A stretch of DNA of 64,000 bases from Atkinsonella hypoxylon (taxonomy: Eukaryota; Ascomycota; Sordariomycetes; Hypocreales; Clavicipitaceae). Position numbers and translations under genes: made by a program. Below the pieces are notes generated by a model. It saw only the letters and a list, made by a program, of their open reading frames with translations. It was not told the DNA's origin and did no database searches. Location of the stretch: assembly GCA_000729835.1 (NCBI GenBank), contig JFHB01000048.1:62001-126000 (forward strand). The letters run 5' to 3'. Shown piece by piece: positions 34,494 through 46,034 of the stretch (within the stretch, counting starts at the first letter, position 1; each line of letters starts with the position of its first letter).

Positions 34494-36572
34494 ATGGGCG
34501 CCCACGATGCAACCACGGCAGGCCGCGCCGCTCACGATCCCGAGGAAGTCGTTCCTGCGCCGCGTAAAGAGCCGTGGTGGCGGATCCATCTCTTTCGGGG
34601 CATGGTGAACGATGTGCGGAGGCGGGTGCCGTATTATGGGAGCGATTGGCTGGATGCTTGGGATCATCGCGTCGTGCCTTCGACGGTGTACATGTATTTT
34701 GCAAAGTATGTTTTTTGATGTTATTATTCTATTCTATTCCGGCCCCGGAAAACCCACCTAGATGGTTCCTGGTTCCTGGTTCCTGGTTCCTGGTTCCTGA
34801 CACTTGTCTTCCTATTTGCCACTTCCGGTACGACTGTGTCCATGCTGACGGCGCCATCATTATATTTCATCTAAAACAGCATCTTGCCCGCGCTGGCCTT
34901 CTCCCTCGACATGTTCTCCAAGACTGGATCCAACTACGGCGTTAATGAAGTCCTCTTGGCATCCGTCCTGGGCTCCGTCGTCTTTTCTTTCTTTGCCGCA
35001 CAGCCTCTTGTCATTGTCGGCGTGACGGGTACGTCGTTTCTTGTCTTGACTCCTTTCTGCCTCTTAAACTGATGCCTTGTGCCGCAGGGCCAATTACTGT
35101 CTTTAACTAGTTCGTCAGACCTGCATCCTCCATACTCCTTACTTGAGAAATGAGCTGCTAACTGGAGTTTTGCAAAACCAATGTAGTACCGTATATGACA
35201 TCATGAAAGATACTGGCGTAAACTACATTGGCTTTATGGCCTGGATCGGCATGTGCGTACTCACTCCTTCTCGCCGCCACTGGCATAATGTGCCATATAG
35301 GGATATAAAACTGAACCGAGTTTTTCTTCTTCTTTTTGTTCGTACAGATGGGCTCTAATTTTGCACCTCATTCTCGCTGTTACAAACTCGTGCAATGCCC
35401 TTCGCTGGGTGACTCGCTTCCCCTGCGACATCTTCGGCTTCTACGTCGCTTTCATCTATCTCCAAAAGGGCATCCAGGTGCTCGACCGCCTCGGGGACAG
35501 TGCTCCCTTCTACCTCTCCATCATGGTCGCTCTGCTTGTCTTTATGGTGGCTTACATCTGTGGCGAGCTGGGCACGAGCAATCTTTTCCGACACCCGATC
35601 CGCGTCTTCCTCAAGGACTACGGTACGCCCCTGACGCTCATCTTCTTCACTGGCTTCGTGCACATCGGCCGCATGCGCAACGTGGACCTGGAAGTGCTCC
35701 CCACGGGCATCGCGTTTGAGCCCACGAGTGGCCGTTCATGGCTTGTCCGCTTCTGGGATCTCAGGGTTGGAGACATCTTCACCGCGCTGCCCTTCGCCAT
35801 CTTGCTCACCATCCTGTTCTGGTTCGACCACAATGTCTCGTCGCTCATCGCCCAGGGCAGCGAGTATCCTCTTCGTAAACCCGCAGGCTTCCATTGGGAC
35901 ATCTTCCTCCTCGGCTTCACCACTGGGATCGCGGGAATCCTTGGTCTACCCTTCCCCAACGGCTTAATTCCCCAGGCTCCTGTCCACACTAAATTCCTCT
36001 GCGTCACCCGCGCCGTCAAGCAGCTCGACGAGAAAGGCGAGGACAAAGGCGACCATACCTATGAGGCCACACATGTCGTGGAGCAACGCGTATCTAATCT
36101 CGCACAGGGTCTGCTAACCCTCGGCACCATGTCTGGTCCCCTCCTCGTTGTGCTGCACCTCATTCCGCGTGGTGTCCTAGCAGGCCTCTTCTTCGTAATG
36201 GGTGTACAAGCCCTCCAGGGCAATGGCATCACCAACAAACTTTTCTTCCTTTTAAAAGACAAGTCTCTCACACCAGCCAATTCCCCTCTACGAAATATCA
36301 AGCGCCGCTACGCAATCTGGCTTTTCGTCGTTATCGAACTCATCGGTTTCGGGGCCACCTTCGCCATCACCCAAACAGTCGCGGCAGTGGGCTTCCCCGT
36401 CTTCATCTTGCTTCTCATTCCGCTGCGTGTCCGCATTCTGCCCAAGTTCTTCAGCGAAGGCGAACTAACCACGCTGGACGCGCCCACCGCTTCTGACTTC
36501 ATCATGCAAGGCATAGGCGGCTCTTGGGGCGGCGGCCGGGCTTCCCAAACCACAGAGGGAACCGCACAATGA
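34494..36572 (+). CDS. BOR1: SLC4-type anion (borate/bicarbonate) transporter, Bor1-like
   Basis: Plasma-membrane anion exporter of the HCO3_cotransp/SLC4 family; fungal members export borate. Five exons: 34494-34705, 34880-35028, 35088-35109, 35187-35252, 35348-36572; product 557 aa. Exon 3 is a 22-nt microexon giving PITVFN, the conserved turn after GVTG in this family; exon 4 gives TVYDIMKDTGVNYIGFMAWIG. A cytosolic N-terminus is followed by about ten to twelve hydrophobic spans, with FNYTVYDI, LPFAILLTILFWFDHNVSS, GLPFPNGLIPQAPVHTKFL and EQRVSNLAQGLLTL all diagnostic. The HIGRMRNVDLEVLP loop is also typical. Intron 1 holds a tandem TGGTTCC repeat. Convergent with TOF1. Confidence 0.94.
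34763..34799. repeat. TGGTTCC tandem repeat inside BOR1 intron 1
   Basis: Five consecutive 7-nt units within the first intron of the BOR1 gene. Length variation here could alter intron size without touching the protein. Confidence 0.85.
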
Positions 36573-37226
36573 CTGAGTCATGATGCAACTAATGCGAATA
36601 GGATAACCTGGCAAAACCGAGCGTCCTTCACGCAAACTATCTCGCATAGAGACAGCATGTTTGCCACTACGGGCTGTCCTAGGAAAAGCCAGGATGATCC
36701 AGCGGAGCTAGGGAGGACACAAACAGGACAGAGCAGCACCAAGAGGCGGCCGGGCGTAGATAAGAGGAGCAGCTTTACGCAGAAGTAATTTTGTTCTTCC
36801 GGGCGCCTTTGATCTTCCCGGAAGTCTGCATTGTTCTGATAGTTGCCAGTTGTTCATTTTCTCGGTTTATATGCGCAACAGGCGCCTTTTTTGGGATCCG
36901 ATCGTTGCAAGTACTCTTGCGACCTTGCGCCACTACATTTAATTGAAAGCATGGCAAAAATGCTGATCTATGAGCATATCCAGTAAAAGAACTTGGGATT
37001 TACGAGACTCATGAGCCTGGCATAAGATAGATGTCTATACGAAGCTCATAGACTAGAGCGAGTTTTCTTTTACCTTAATTTATTTAGATTTAAGGACGAG
37101 AATAATATTTCACGTATCGGTGTTCTTCCATTGACAATTTCACACGCTATTCCAACGCCCGGTATCATAACCTACCCATATACACGTATACTGCGACCCG
37201 GGAAATGATTGTGGATAGGACCTTGT
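36573..37226. other. convergent 3' intergenic region, BOR1 / TOF1
   Basis: 654 nt between convergent stops; nothing recognisable beyond AT-rich sequence near 37060-37110. Confidence 0.5.
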
Positions 37227-40200
37227 TTACTCGTCATCATCACTGTCCATTACAAACCCACCTCGTACTCTGGGTCGTCTCGCCACCAAAGCGATATCCT
37301 GTCCCTCGATTTCCTGTTCCGCGCCACCAGCCTCGGACACACTGGTCAAGTCTACATCCATATGCACATCGGCACGCTCCTCATCTCCCTCGACGGTCTT
37401 CCTCTTCTTCCTTGCTTCCCCATCACTCGTATCCATGAGCGTTTCATCAGTCTCATCTCCCGCATCCTCTTGACTGAGAATCTTTCCCACCAGGCCAACG
37501 ACGTCACCGCCTCCCTCATCTTCGCTATCCTCATCAGATACAGTCGACTTCCGCTTGGTAGAGGCCAGGTACGGGTCTACAACTGCCGTCGCCGCAGCCT
37601 GCTTCGCCCGAGCAGCAATCTCGCGCTCGCGCGCAAAGAACGCCTCGTCCTCTTCCGGGTCAAACTCGTCGTCTCCTTCGCGCACGTAGAGCGCTGATTT
37701 GATGCGGCGTGCCTTTTCCAGTTCCTTTTCGCGTCGCTTTCTGGCTTTTTCTTCCAGTTCCGCGTCGTCTGGGTCTTCTGCGTCGCTGCCATTTCGTCGT
37801 TTGCGCGACTTCCTAGGCTTGGTCTTCTTCTTCTTCTCATCCGCGACCTTGCGGGCGGTAGGTCCGCCGGCGGGGAACGGGAACAGCATGTCGTCGTCGA
37901 GAAACCCGTCGTCTGCCCCTGCGCCTTCGTCGTCATCGTCAAACGCTGCCTTCTTCCGAGGTGCTGTCTTGCGTTTCAGCTGATTCTCTGCCAGGGCGCC
38001 GTCTTCAAATGTCGGCGGGCTGAACTCGGCTTGATTGATGAAGTGGATGGTATCCTTGAGATGGTCGGCGGATAGGTCTTCTGGAATGATCCACGCGCTT
38101 TCGGGACTTTCTTCAGAGGCAGGGCCCATCAGGCGCATGCCGGACAATTTCATCAGCAGACGCAGATACGAATTCTTGAACACGGCGGTTCGTTGTTCGG
38201 GGCTTTCTCGTCGCATGTCTGAAATTCGATTAGCTTGGACTTGCTTCGCGCCTTGATTTTGATACGCATGAGGTAGACTTACTGAACACGGGAGGCAGCT
38301 TGGGCTCCGGATTCGCGGCAGCATCGTCTCCCAAAACATCGTCGGCATCCCGTCTGGCATCCTCGGCTGCAGCCCATGCTCGGCGCTCTGACTCGGCGGC
38401 CGACAATACCTGTCTCACCCACTCAATATGCTCACCACCATTTCTGTCCAACAGAGCGCCAACAGCAATGCCAATCTGCCGGTCACGCTCCTCCGTATAC
38501 TTGAACTCTAATTCAGCCCCTGGTTTCGGCTGACTCTTGCTTGCCGTCTGTTTTTCGTACCCATACTCTAGGAAAAATGCGGTACCCTGCAGTTTGCTAA
38601 AGAGCAGTTCGACCAGGAGTTCGGGCCGTTCTTGAATCTTCTTAGTACACTTCCTCAGAACCTGCTTCACTAGTTCTTCCCAATCCTTGTACATGCTGGA
38701 ACATCTGTCAAGCTGGTTAGGACCTTTGATCATGGTATAGAAGAGATGGATTATGTCGACGCGGAATAGCATGACGCTCATATCCTGCTTGAATGCCACG
38801 CGGTAAAAGTAACGATGCGCACGCTTGAGTTGTGCATCTGTCAAGTCGCGATAGTATTTCGTGAAGGTGGTAAACGTGTTGACTACACCCTGTGGCGTAA
38901 ACCGAGAGCAGAATCTGTGAAAATCGAATTTCCGCTCCTTCGAAGTGCGCTCTGCGGCTGCTTCGTCATCGACCGACTCATCGATTTCTTCTTCTTCTTC
39001 TTGCTCCTCCCCATCCGCTCCCTTCTTGACAGCCTGCTTTTTCCGCCTGGTTCGTTTTCTTGAACGCACTTGCATGTCCACATTCTGCTTGGAGTAGGCC
39101 TCGAGGATGCGGAGGAAGTGATGTACAAGCTCTGTAGCAGCGTCCAAGTACCCAAACCCTTGATCCTTATACGTACGGCTGATGTTGGCGATGGCATCGT
39201 GTGTAGCTTCTTCGTAAAAGAGTCGGCTGAGGACGTTTTCGGCAATCTCTTGATCGTCTTCATTCCCAGACTCGGTCATTTCCTGAACTGTAAGCAGGAT
39301 CTGCGTGAAGCAGCGCATGACAGCCGTCAGCTCGGTCCAGTCCTTCATGTCGTACGACTCGTGGAGAGCGCGGTTCAACGTGATAAACATCTCCTGGTTC
39401 AAGACACCCGCAACCAACTGATAGCTGCTGACACCGTTCTCCACCTCCTGTTGACTACGGGGCTTCTCGACTTTGCGCCGAACCCGTTCTGCTTCGAGGA
39501 ACCAAGCCACCAGATAGAAATATTGCCGTCTATGATGAGCAAGAAGGTGTGATGCCTCGCGATCAATCGTCTTGCGAACATGCACGAAAAGTGGATTAAA
39601 TCCCGAGTCAAGGAACTCCTCCACGAACTTTCGCAACTGATCGTTGGCGCGGGCATTGAGTTTGACGGGAAGTCCGAGATCTTTCTCGTCTTTGTTATCT
39701 CTTCGAGCTCTCCGCGGAGGTTTGAATGTTTTGTTGTCGTCCATCTTCTTGTTCTGAATTGCAGCGCCCGCAAGCGCATCTTGGCCTGACAAGGACATCA
39801 TCTTCTCGCCATCTCGTTTCACCCAAATCATGGTACCGAATCGATTATGCCGCGTCGGGCCCTTGCGATTGTGCGCCTTGAGCATGGCCGCCTCCTTGTT
39901 CATCATGGCCGACAGCTCGGCCGCTTTGGCTTGATTCAGCTGCGCTTCGTCCATGAAGAGCTTGTCGGTCTCTACTCTCTTGACAAGATGATAAATTATT
40001 TCCATTACAATCGTGTCTTCAGTTCGGAAGTCTTCACCCATGTTTGATGCCAATGTGAGCAGAACGTGGAAGATGTCTTGATAGGAAAAGGCGTCAATTG
40101 TAGCTGATCGGGATATTTGAGATTCATCGCCGTCGTATTTGACATTAGGAGGTGGCACAATAGATGCCATGTTTCGAAGAAAGAATAAAGCAAGCTTGAT

Positions 40201-40801
40201 GATGCCGTGATCGCGCGCCGTCCTGTCGCCAATAGGTAGGGCCATGGCCGGCAACGCTGCTCTGACAGCAGCGTGCAGAATACGTGCGCCATCGAAATTG
40301 ATGATGGCCCTCTTGTATTGTACCTGAGCCAGCTCAAGAACTGGAAGATGTCTGTGATGGTTCACCGTCATCCTCTCCTTATCCCGTTCCAGCGGCCAAG
40401 TCAGGGGAACCATCAACTCGAAACAGGCAAGCGCTATACGAGATCGGAACCTGTTGTCCATTGCGTTCTCCGGCCACGTCTTTAGGATCGGCAACAGATC
40501 GCCTTCAATCAAGTTTACCTCGTGGATGCATCGTGCCACGTCCATGCGATTTGTCTTCTCGTCGTAGAAGCGAATCCAGCGCTTCAGATCGCGCAACACT
40601 TCGAGCGCATCGTCGCCGAGTTGATACTGGCCGTCATCGTCTGTGCTTATGCCACCGAGCTAGATGATTTTCCATGAATGAGCGGCTTCTTCTTGGGCAA
40701 TGGTCAAGGACGCGATGCTTGCTTACCGCAGACACAAGACTGCTGATATGAGCTCGAACCTCAGGATGGACAACATCTCCTGGGCCGTCCGCCAGCTCCA
40801 T
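37227..40801 (-). CDS. TOF1: replication fork protection protein Tof1/Swi1 (Timeless family)
   Basis: Subunit of the Tof1-Csm3 (Swi1-Swi3) fork protection complex; travels with the replisome, pauses forks at barriers and passes the S-phase checkpoint signal. Three exons (transcript order): 40801-40727, 40659-38283, 38218-37227; product 1147 aa. Exon 1 gives MELADGPGDVVHPEVRAHI. The Timeless N-terminal domain (about 30-300) contains LRDLKRWIRFYDEKTNRMDVARCI, the LTWPLE segment and HIGRMxx-free helical repeats; the middle has the GSGFNPLF and DREASHLLAHHRRQYFYLVAWFLE helices; a basic/acidic linker (about 600-640, RSRKRTRRKK and an E-rich run) precedes the C-terminal part, which is charged and disordered with KRRN-type nuclear signals. 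Divergent from the dehydrogenase gene over a 555-nt promoter carrying MCB boxes. Confidence 0.95.
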
Positions 40802-41356
40802 GCTGACTGGTTGGCACCGCGCCGGGGTGATTCGCAGCGATATATCAAAGTCTGTTGCAGTGCAATCTGTTGTTGACTCTGACAATGATTTCTACATGTA
40901 CAATCTCAACATGCTCAAGTCGTTGGGTATCTGCACAAAGAGGGTCCTGCGTAGCTGCTTTACAATTTACGCGTTTTGACGCGTCTGAAAGGGTCCCTTC
41001 GCGTAAATTGAGACGCATCGATCTGGCAGATGGCGCCAGGCAGCTGTAGCAGCTGTAGCAGCTGGCACATCGCTGCTCAAATGCCGCCCAATTGCTATAA
41101 CTGCCGCCAACACCTGCCAACACCTGCAACACCTGCAACTCCAGCGACTAAACCGCCAAACTGTCTTGACACACCGTCTTGACACCGTCTTGACACCCGG
41201 CTCAGCCGAAGCTCGCTCGCTCCACCAAAAGCCGAGGTTACTCGAGCCAACTTGACTTCATCACCAGCGGCAACCTATTTCTCCTCCAGATTCCCTTCCC
41301 ACCCGCCTGCCCTTCACCAACCCCATTGGCATTGCTGCCGCACACATTGAATCATC
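40802..41356. promoter_or_regulatory. bidirectional promoter, TOF1 / dehydrogenase
   Basis: 555 nt between divergent start codons. Beside the MCB/inverted-repeat cluster (listed separately) it holds three blocks of short direct repeats: GCAGCTGTA units at about 41039-41063, CCAACACCTG units at about 41107-41140, and CCGTCTTGACA units at about 41160-41197. Confidence 0.6.
40963..41010. promoter_or_regulatory. MluI cell-cycle box cluster in an 11-bp inverted repeat
   Basis: Two ACGCGT boxes (40969-40974 and 40979-40984) lie about 170-185 bases upstream of the TOF1 ATG. The first is part of CAATTTACGCG (40963-40973), repeated perfectly inverted as CGCGTAAATTG at 41000-41010. ACGCGT is the site bound by the MBF complex (Mbp1-Swi6; Cdc10-Res in fission yeast), which switches on S-phase genes; TOF1 is such a gene. 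Binding in this organism is inferred. Confidence 0.65.
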
Positions 41357-42581
41357 ATGGCCAGTTCCATTGCTATGCGTTTGCGCACGCTCGGTGCCGT
41401 GCGCCAGATGCGTTGCTTCAGCAGCACTACAGCACGCTGTGCCGCTGCCGTCAAATCCCTAGGCGTCATCGGCGCAGGACAAATGGTAAGACAGGCGGAC
41501 AGACAGACAGACATATGACCCCGGCATGTGACGGACGGGACTGCTTGAAAATAAGTGGACTGACAAAGAAACAAACATGTAGGGTATGGGCATTGCCTTG
41601 GTCGCCGCTCAGAAGGCCCAGGTACCCATCGTGCTCATTGACACCTCTGACCAGGCATTGAGCAAGGGACTCGCATTTGCAGGTAAACCATATCTTCAAT
41701 ATTATTTATTACATCACGTTCGAAGGGCTTATTAGCGCCGAGAACGCTTTTCCATCCAAGTCTACTTGCGCCCGTCTGACTCAACTTTCCGTCGTTCTCT
41801 CGCTTACTTTTTATTCTTATTTCTTTTGGTTTATTTTCGAATTTGAACAGAAAAGCTGCTTGCAAAGGATGTGGCCAAGTCACGCATCACTCAAGAGCAG
41901 GCCGACCAAGCACGGGCCCTCCTGAACCCAAGCACTGATATGGATGCCCTTTCATCCGTCGACTTCGTTATCGAAGCGGTGCCCGAGATTCCCCAGCTAA
42001 AATTCGATGTTTTTGGCAATCTCGCAAAGATCTGCCCGAAGCATGCTATCCTTGCGACCAATACCTCATCCATCTCCATCACCAAAATCGCAGCCGCCAC
42101 CACTAGTGACCCTACCGACACTTCGGCCTCCTCTCGCGTAGTCTCAACTCACTTCATGAACCCTGTGCCGGTTCAGAAGGGCGTTGAGATTATCAGTGGC
42201 CTCCAAACCAGCAAGGAAACTCTTGACACGGCGGTGGAGTTCTGCAAGAGGCTGGGCAAGATAACCTCGGTGTCGGCGGACGCACCCGGATTCCTGGCTA
42301 ATCGCATTCTGATGCCATATATCAATGAGGCCGTAATATGTCTCGAGACCGGCGTGGGCGATCGCGATTCGATCGATGCAATTATGAAAAACGGAACCAA
42401 CGTTCCCATGGGGCCCCTCCAGCTTGCCGACTTCATCGGCTTGGACACATGCCTGTCAATCATGAAGATACTCCACCAGGAGACTGGTGACTCAAAATAC
42501 CGCCCCAGCGTCTTGCTGGGCAAAATGGTGGATGCTGGTTGGCTAGGCAAGAAGAGCGGCAAAGGTTTCTACGATTATTAA
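41357..42581 (+). CDS. 3-hydroxyacyl/3-hydroxybutyryl-CoA dehydrogenase
   Basis: NAD-dependent oxidation of L-3-hydroxyacyl-CoA, a beta-oxidation step, probably mitochondrial short-chain. Three exons: 41357-41485, 41583-41682, 41851-42581; product 319 aa. The N-terminus MASSIAMRLRTLGAVRQMRC followed by FSS resembles a presequence with cleavage site. Rossmann motif GVIGAGQMGMGIA is rebuilt exactly by the first splice; IVLID ends beta-2. Catalytic-domain motifs: VDFVIEAVPEIPQLK, ATNTSSISIT, THFMNPVP (catalytic His), APGFLANRIL, GPLQLADFIGLD, ending KKSGKGFYDY, the classic C-terminus of the family. No PTS1 signal is present, favouring mitochondria over peroxisomes. Confidence 0.95.
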
Positions 42582-43880
42582 CCTCGGGGTATATTAATAA
42601 ATACCGCAAGTAGTAAATAAGCATTCCCCGTACCGGATGCTTTGACCCTTTATCGCGGATTGGCCCACATGTATTTAAACATAGAAATGGAAAATGGAAA
42701 AATAAATACATTAAAAAAAGTGTGCGCAGGGATTATTACGGAGTACTCCGAGATTCATCTACTTCCATATCATACTTGTGGCAGGGGTGGTTGCACGCTG
42801 GGCATTTAGCCGCTCGGTAGTATTCCGTACACCCCTCTGAATTCCAGAATCATAATATTAATAAATGAAGACGTCACTTGCTGCGTGCTGTCTTTTGCAG
42901 TCACTAGGCACACAGAGTGTCCCTGTTCCTGTACGCGTACGAGGACTCCCTGTTCTGTGGTCAATCTATTGGTGTTTAAAATTCCCGAACAGGAGGGGGT
43001 CCAAAGAGAAAGAAAATAACCTTTTAGATACGATCGCCCGGGTGTTCCTCTTCGTGTTCCATGCCCGAATGCCGAATCTCAGTGCCGCTATGATCTGGCC
43101 CAATCACAGTAGTAGAAGAAAGGACTGTTCTGAGACTGCCTTTCCATGAAGATGATAACTAATACCCTGCGTCCGTCGTGAATAACCACCTGAAGAAAAG
43201 GCTCCATCGTGAACCTCCAGCGACCGAGTCAATGGCTTCAGCATTCAGACACGGCACTTGTCGCGAAGATATGCGGGCTGCGCTAGCACGAGGACCGTTC
43301 GGTAAACAGGAAGCGCCAGAAAGCCTATATACATAGCGGGTAAAGCATCTTAGAAGCCGGCCGTTGAATCCTTCGGTCAATCTTGAGCCGGCTTCGTAAA
43401 TAGATTAAGCCTGAGGAAGGGCAATGACCAGGCAATGATCAAAGCTGCGTCAACCAGAGAATCCGACGCCACATAATTACCTAGGTAGGTATGTATCGTG
43501 TCCACAATAGGTACCTAGGTACCTGAGCAGGTTACTGGGATTAGCGAGGTACTGCAGCAGAGCCTGAGTGACTTTAGATACGGCCGAGTTTTATCTATCG
43601 TAGGAGGTACCTATTCTATGCGGCGTACACTTACTTCGCTGGCACGCTTATCCACAACCACTTGCAGCCTTGGGACTGTCAGAGAAACGAAATTCTTCGC
43701 ATACTGGGTCGAACGAGATAATAGAACTCCCCAGTTAAAATGGCCTTTCCGTGTCGGTGGCATAGTTACTGCCATGTTCAACGTCGTCTTCTCTTTCCTC
43801 TGATGGCTCCACTCCAGTCCATGCCTGTTTTCTGGCAAATCATGCTATAAGGCTTTTCTACCAGGTGCCCAGACACCTAG

Positions 43881-44462
43881 TTGTCAATGTCAATGGTCGA
43901 AGATGAGCGACATTATGGTGATCTCGGTAGGAACGCTGAAGACTACACTTCGGTATCATGGTTCACGATGCCCTTGCAAGGAGTTGCTACCCACATGGGT
44001 ACCTGTCGCCATGTGATAGCCTTATCGTTCCCAGAGAGACGAAGCGACCTGCCGTATCAAGGCCACGATTTCTGTATTTTATGTGACTTAGCAGTTTGGC
44101 GGTAGTTGAGGATCTTTGTGAGCCTGTTGAAATTTAGCGATTTGATGCAAAGAGACGGCAATTTTGAAAGAGCCTCTTCCCGCCCCTCCATCGTGCCATT
44201 GCATTGGGTTGACCACAACTTATCGTATTTGAAGCCAGATTCGGACAAGATCACAGTATCGGAGAAGCTGATATTGATCAATGATATAGAAGCGAGCGCG
44301 TTCTGCTCAATGGATCACATGTCTGCAATGTACGGGCATGGGCTCAATCCCACCGAATGGTGGTCTGTGAGGTTTCAATCAGAGATTTACCCCGGTGCCA
44401 GGCACACAACGCCGTTCCCGATTGTCTCACCATGGCCCCACCATCGTGGGTTAGAAAATTAA
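43881..44462 (+). pseudogene. possible broken gene: one frame with a single internal stop
   Basis: Two frames in the same phase, 43881-44105 and 44106-44462, are separated only by one TAG at 44103-44105. Joined they would cover about 193 codons. The second half (SYLKPDSDKITVSEKLILIN and MYGHGLNPTEWWSVRF) reads like protein, but I recognise no family. It may be decayed coding DNA or chance. Confidence 0.25.
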
Positions 44463-46000
44463 AGCATCATGTTTGAGAATCGACCCAATAGCCGTCCGCG
44501 AGACGCTTGACTATTGCGCGTGGCCTAGGAAGGGCATCCAACGGAGCTATCCCAAAAAGCAATATAAACTTTCAATCTAGGCCACAAGCTTGCGATAAAT
44601 GACACCACATTTCGCGTCGAACAGGCAATCAAAGGTGCGGAGTCCTATCGTGCTTCATTAGCTCGTGAAGATCAATGAGAAGCGTCCGGGTGTATGAGTC
44701 GCCTAGGCTTTTCATTTCTTTTGGTTGTCAGCACCTTTGCAAGCGCCGAGTAACTGTGACAGTGCACGACTCTGACCTTGAGAATGGAGGGAAAATGAGT
44801 GAAGCGAAGAGCATTGACATGCAGATCCTTTGTGAATATGCCAGGAATATGTGATGTGCCTTGTGCCGCTAGGGTGTGGTACTGATGGGGCAAGGCTGGT
44901 GGATATTTCATCATAATGAGCACGAGGCAAAGACTAAGTAGCGGCTAAATATCATGATAAGGAATTTTGCAATGTGTGCAAACTCTGGCAGTCAGTATCA
45001 CGTATTTTCCATTGTTTCGAGCAACAGGCATGATGCACTGTTCTAAGCCATTTCAACCCCTAACCTCTTTTCCAAAAAGTCCAAAAACGCAGCAACAGAG
45101 ACGAGAAGCAGTAACGATAGAACTTGCGATGGCATGTAAAGCTTCATACATACCCTGGATCTTACAGCGTAGCACCCGATCTGATTCGGCTTAGTATCTA
45201 ACTGCCACAGATATAGTTATCATCAACAGCGATTTGATAAAAATATCTGCAGGTCCCCCACATTGGTCTGCGTCCTACGGTCGTGATTCCCGTTCTACCT
45301 ACCAATTTGGCTATAGCGTGTCATGCAGCTCGTGCCTGTAAATGGGTACCACATACAACCGTAGATCCCATCGATGTCTCACCGTAGTTCTAGAACGGGG
45401 CTTCTGGAAGTCTTGTCGAGGCAAACGGCTAACGAACGCTAAGCAAGTCTGAGACCGGCGCAGAAAGCTACACTGACGCGAAGCGAGATACGTCCAGTTG
45501 TACGGAATAGAGTGCCACAACGTGACCGCGCTTTCTTATCAGGAATTTTATCAGTCGAAGCAACAGCCTCGTAAACTGCTTCTGTAGTCGCTGCTGCATA
45601 GGCATGACGTGACGGTGCTTCCAGGAGGAATAAGCTCACGATGGTTGCTTTACATAATTTCTGTATGTATCTAGGCAGTTAATCCTGGTCGTCGGGAGTG
45701 ATATGACAAACATTCTCGAAGGTTGCGCAGCTATTATCGAGGGTCTGTGGTCAACTAAGCGGGTGTTAGAGCGATTTGGGAGGAAGCAGTTGGGGCTAGA
45801 AAAGCAGCAGCTGACCAGGTTTTTGCCTGCCCTGCTTGGCTAGGTAGGTATCCTAGGTAGATTATGGTCGGCTACAGATTGGCCAGATGCCTAGGTACTC
45901 AGCTGCCCATTACATGGACACTGAACGAGCTTCGAAACACCTTGACAGTCGGGCTCATCCGGATGTTGAAGTAGCATACATAACAGGCGGCAGGTGCAGG

Positions 46001-46034
46001 TGTGGCGTGTGGCGTGTGGCGTGTGGCGTGTGGC
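46001..46034. repeat. TGTGGCG tandem repeat
   Basis: Five consecutive 7-nt units in the gene-free region. Confidence 0.85.
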
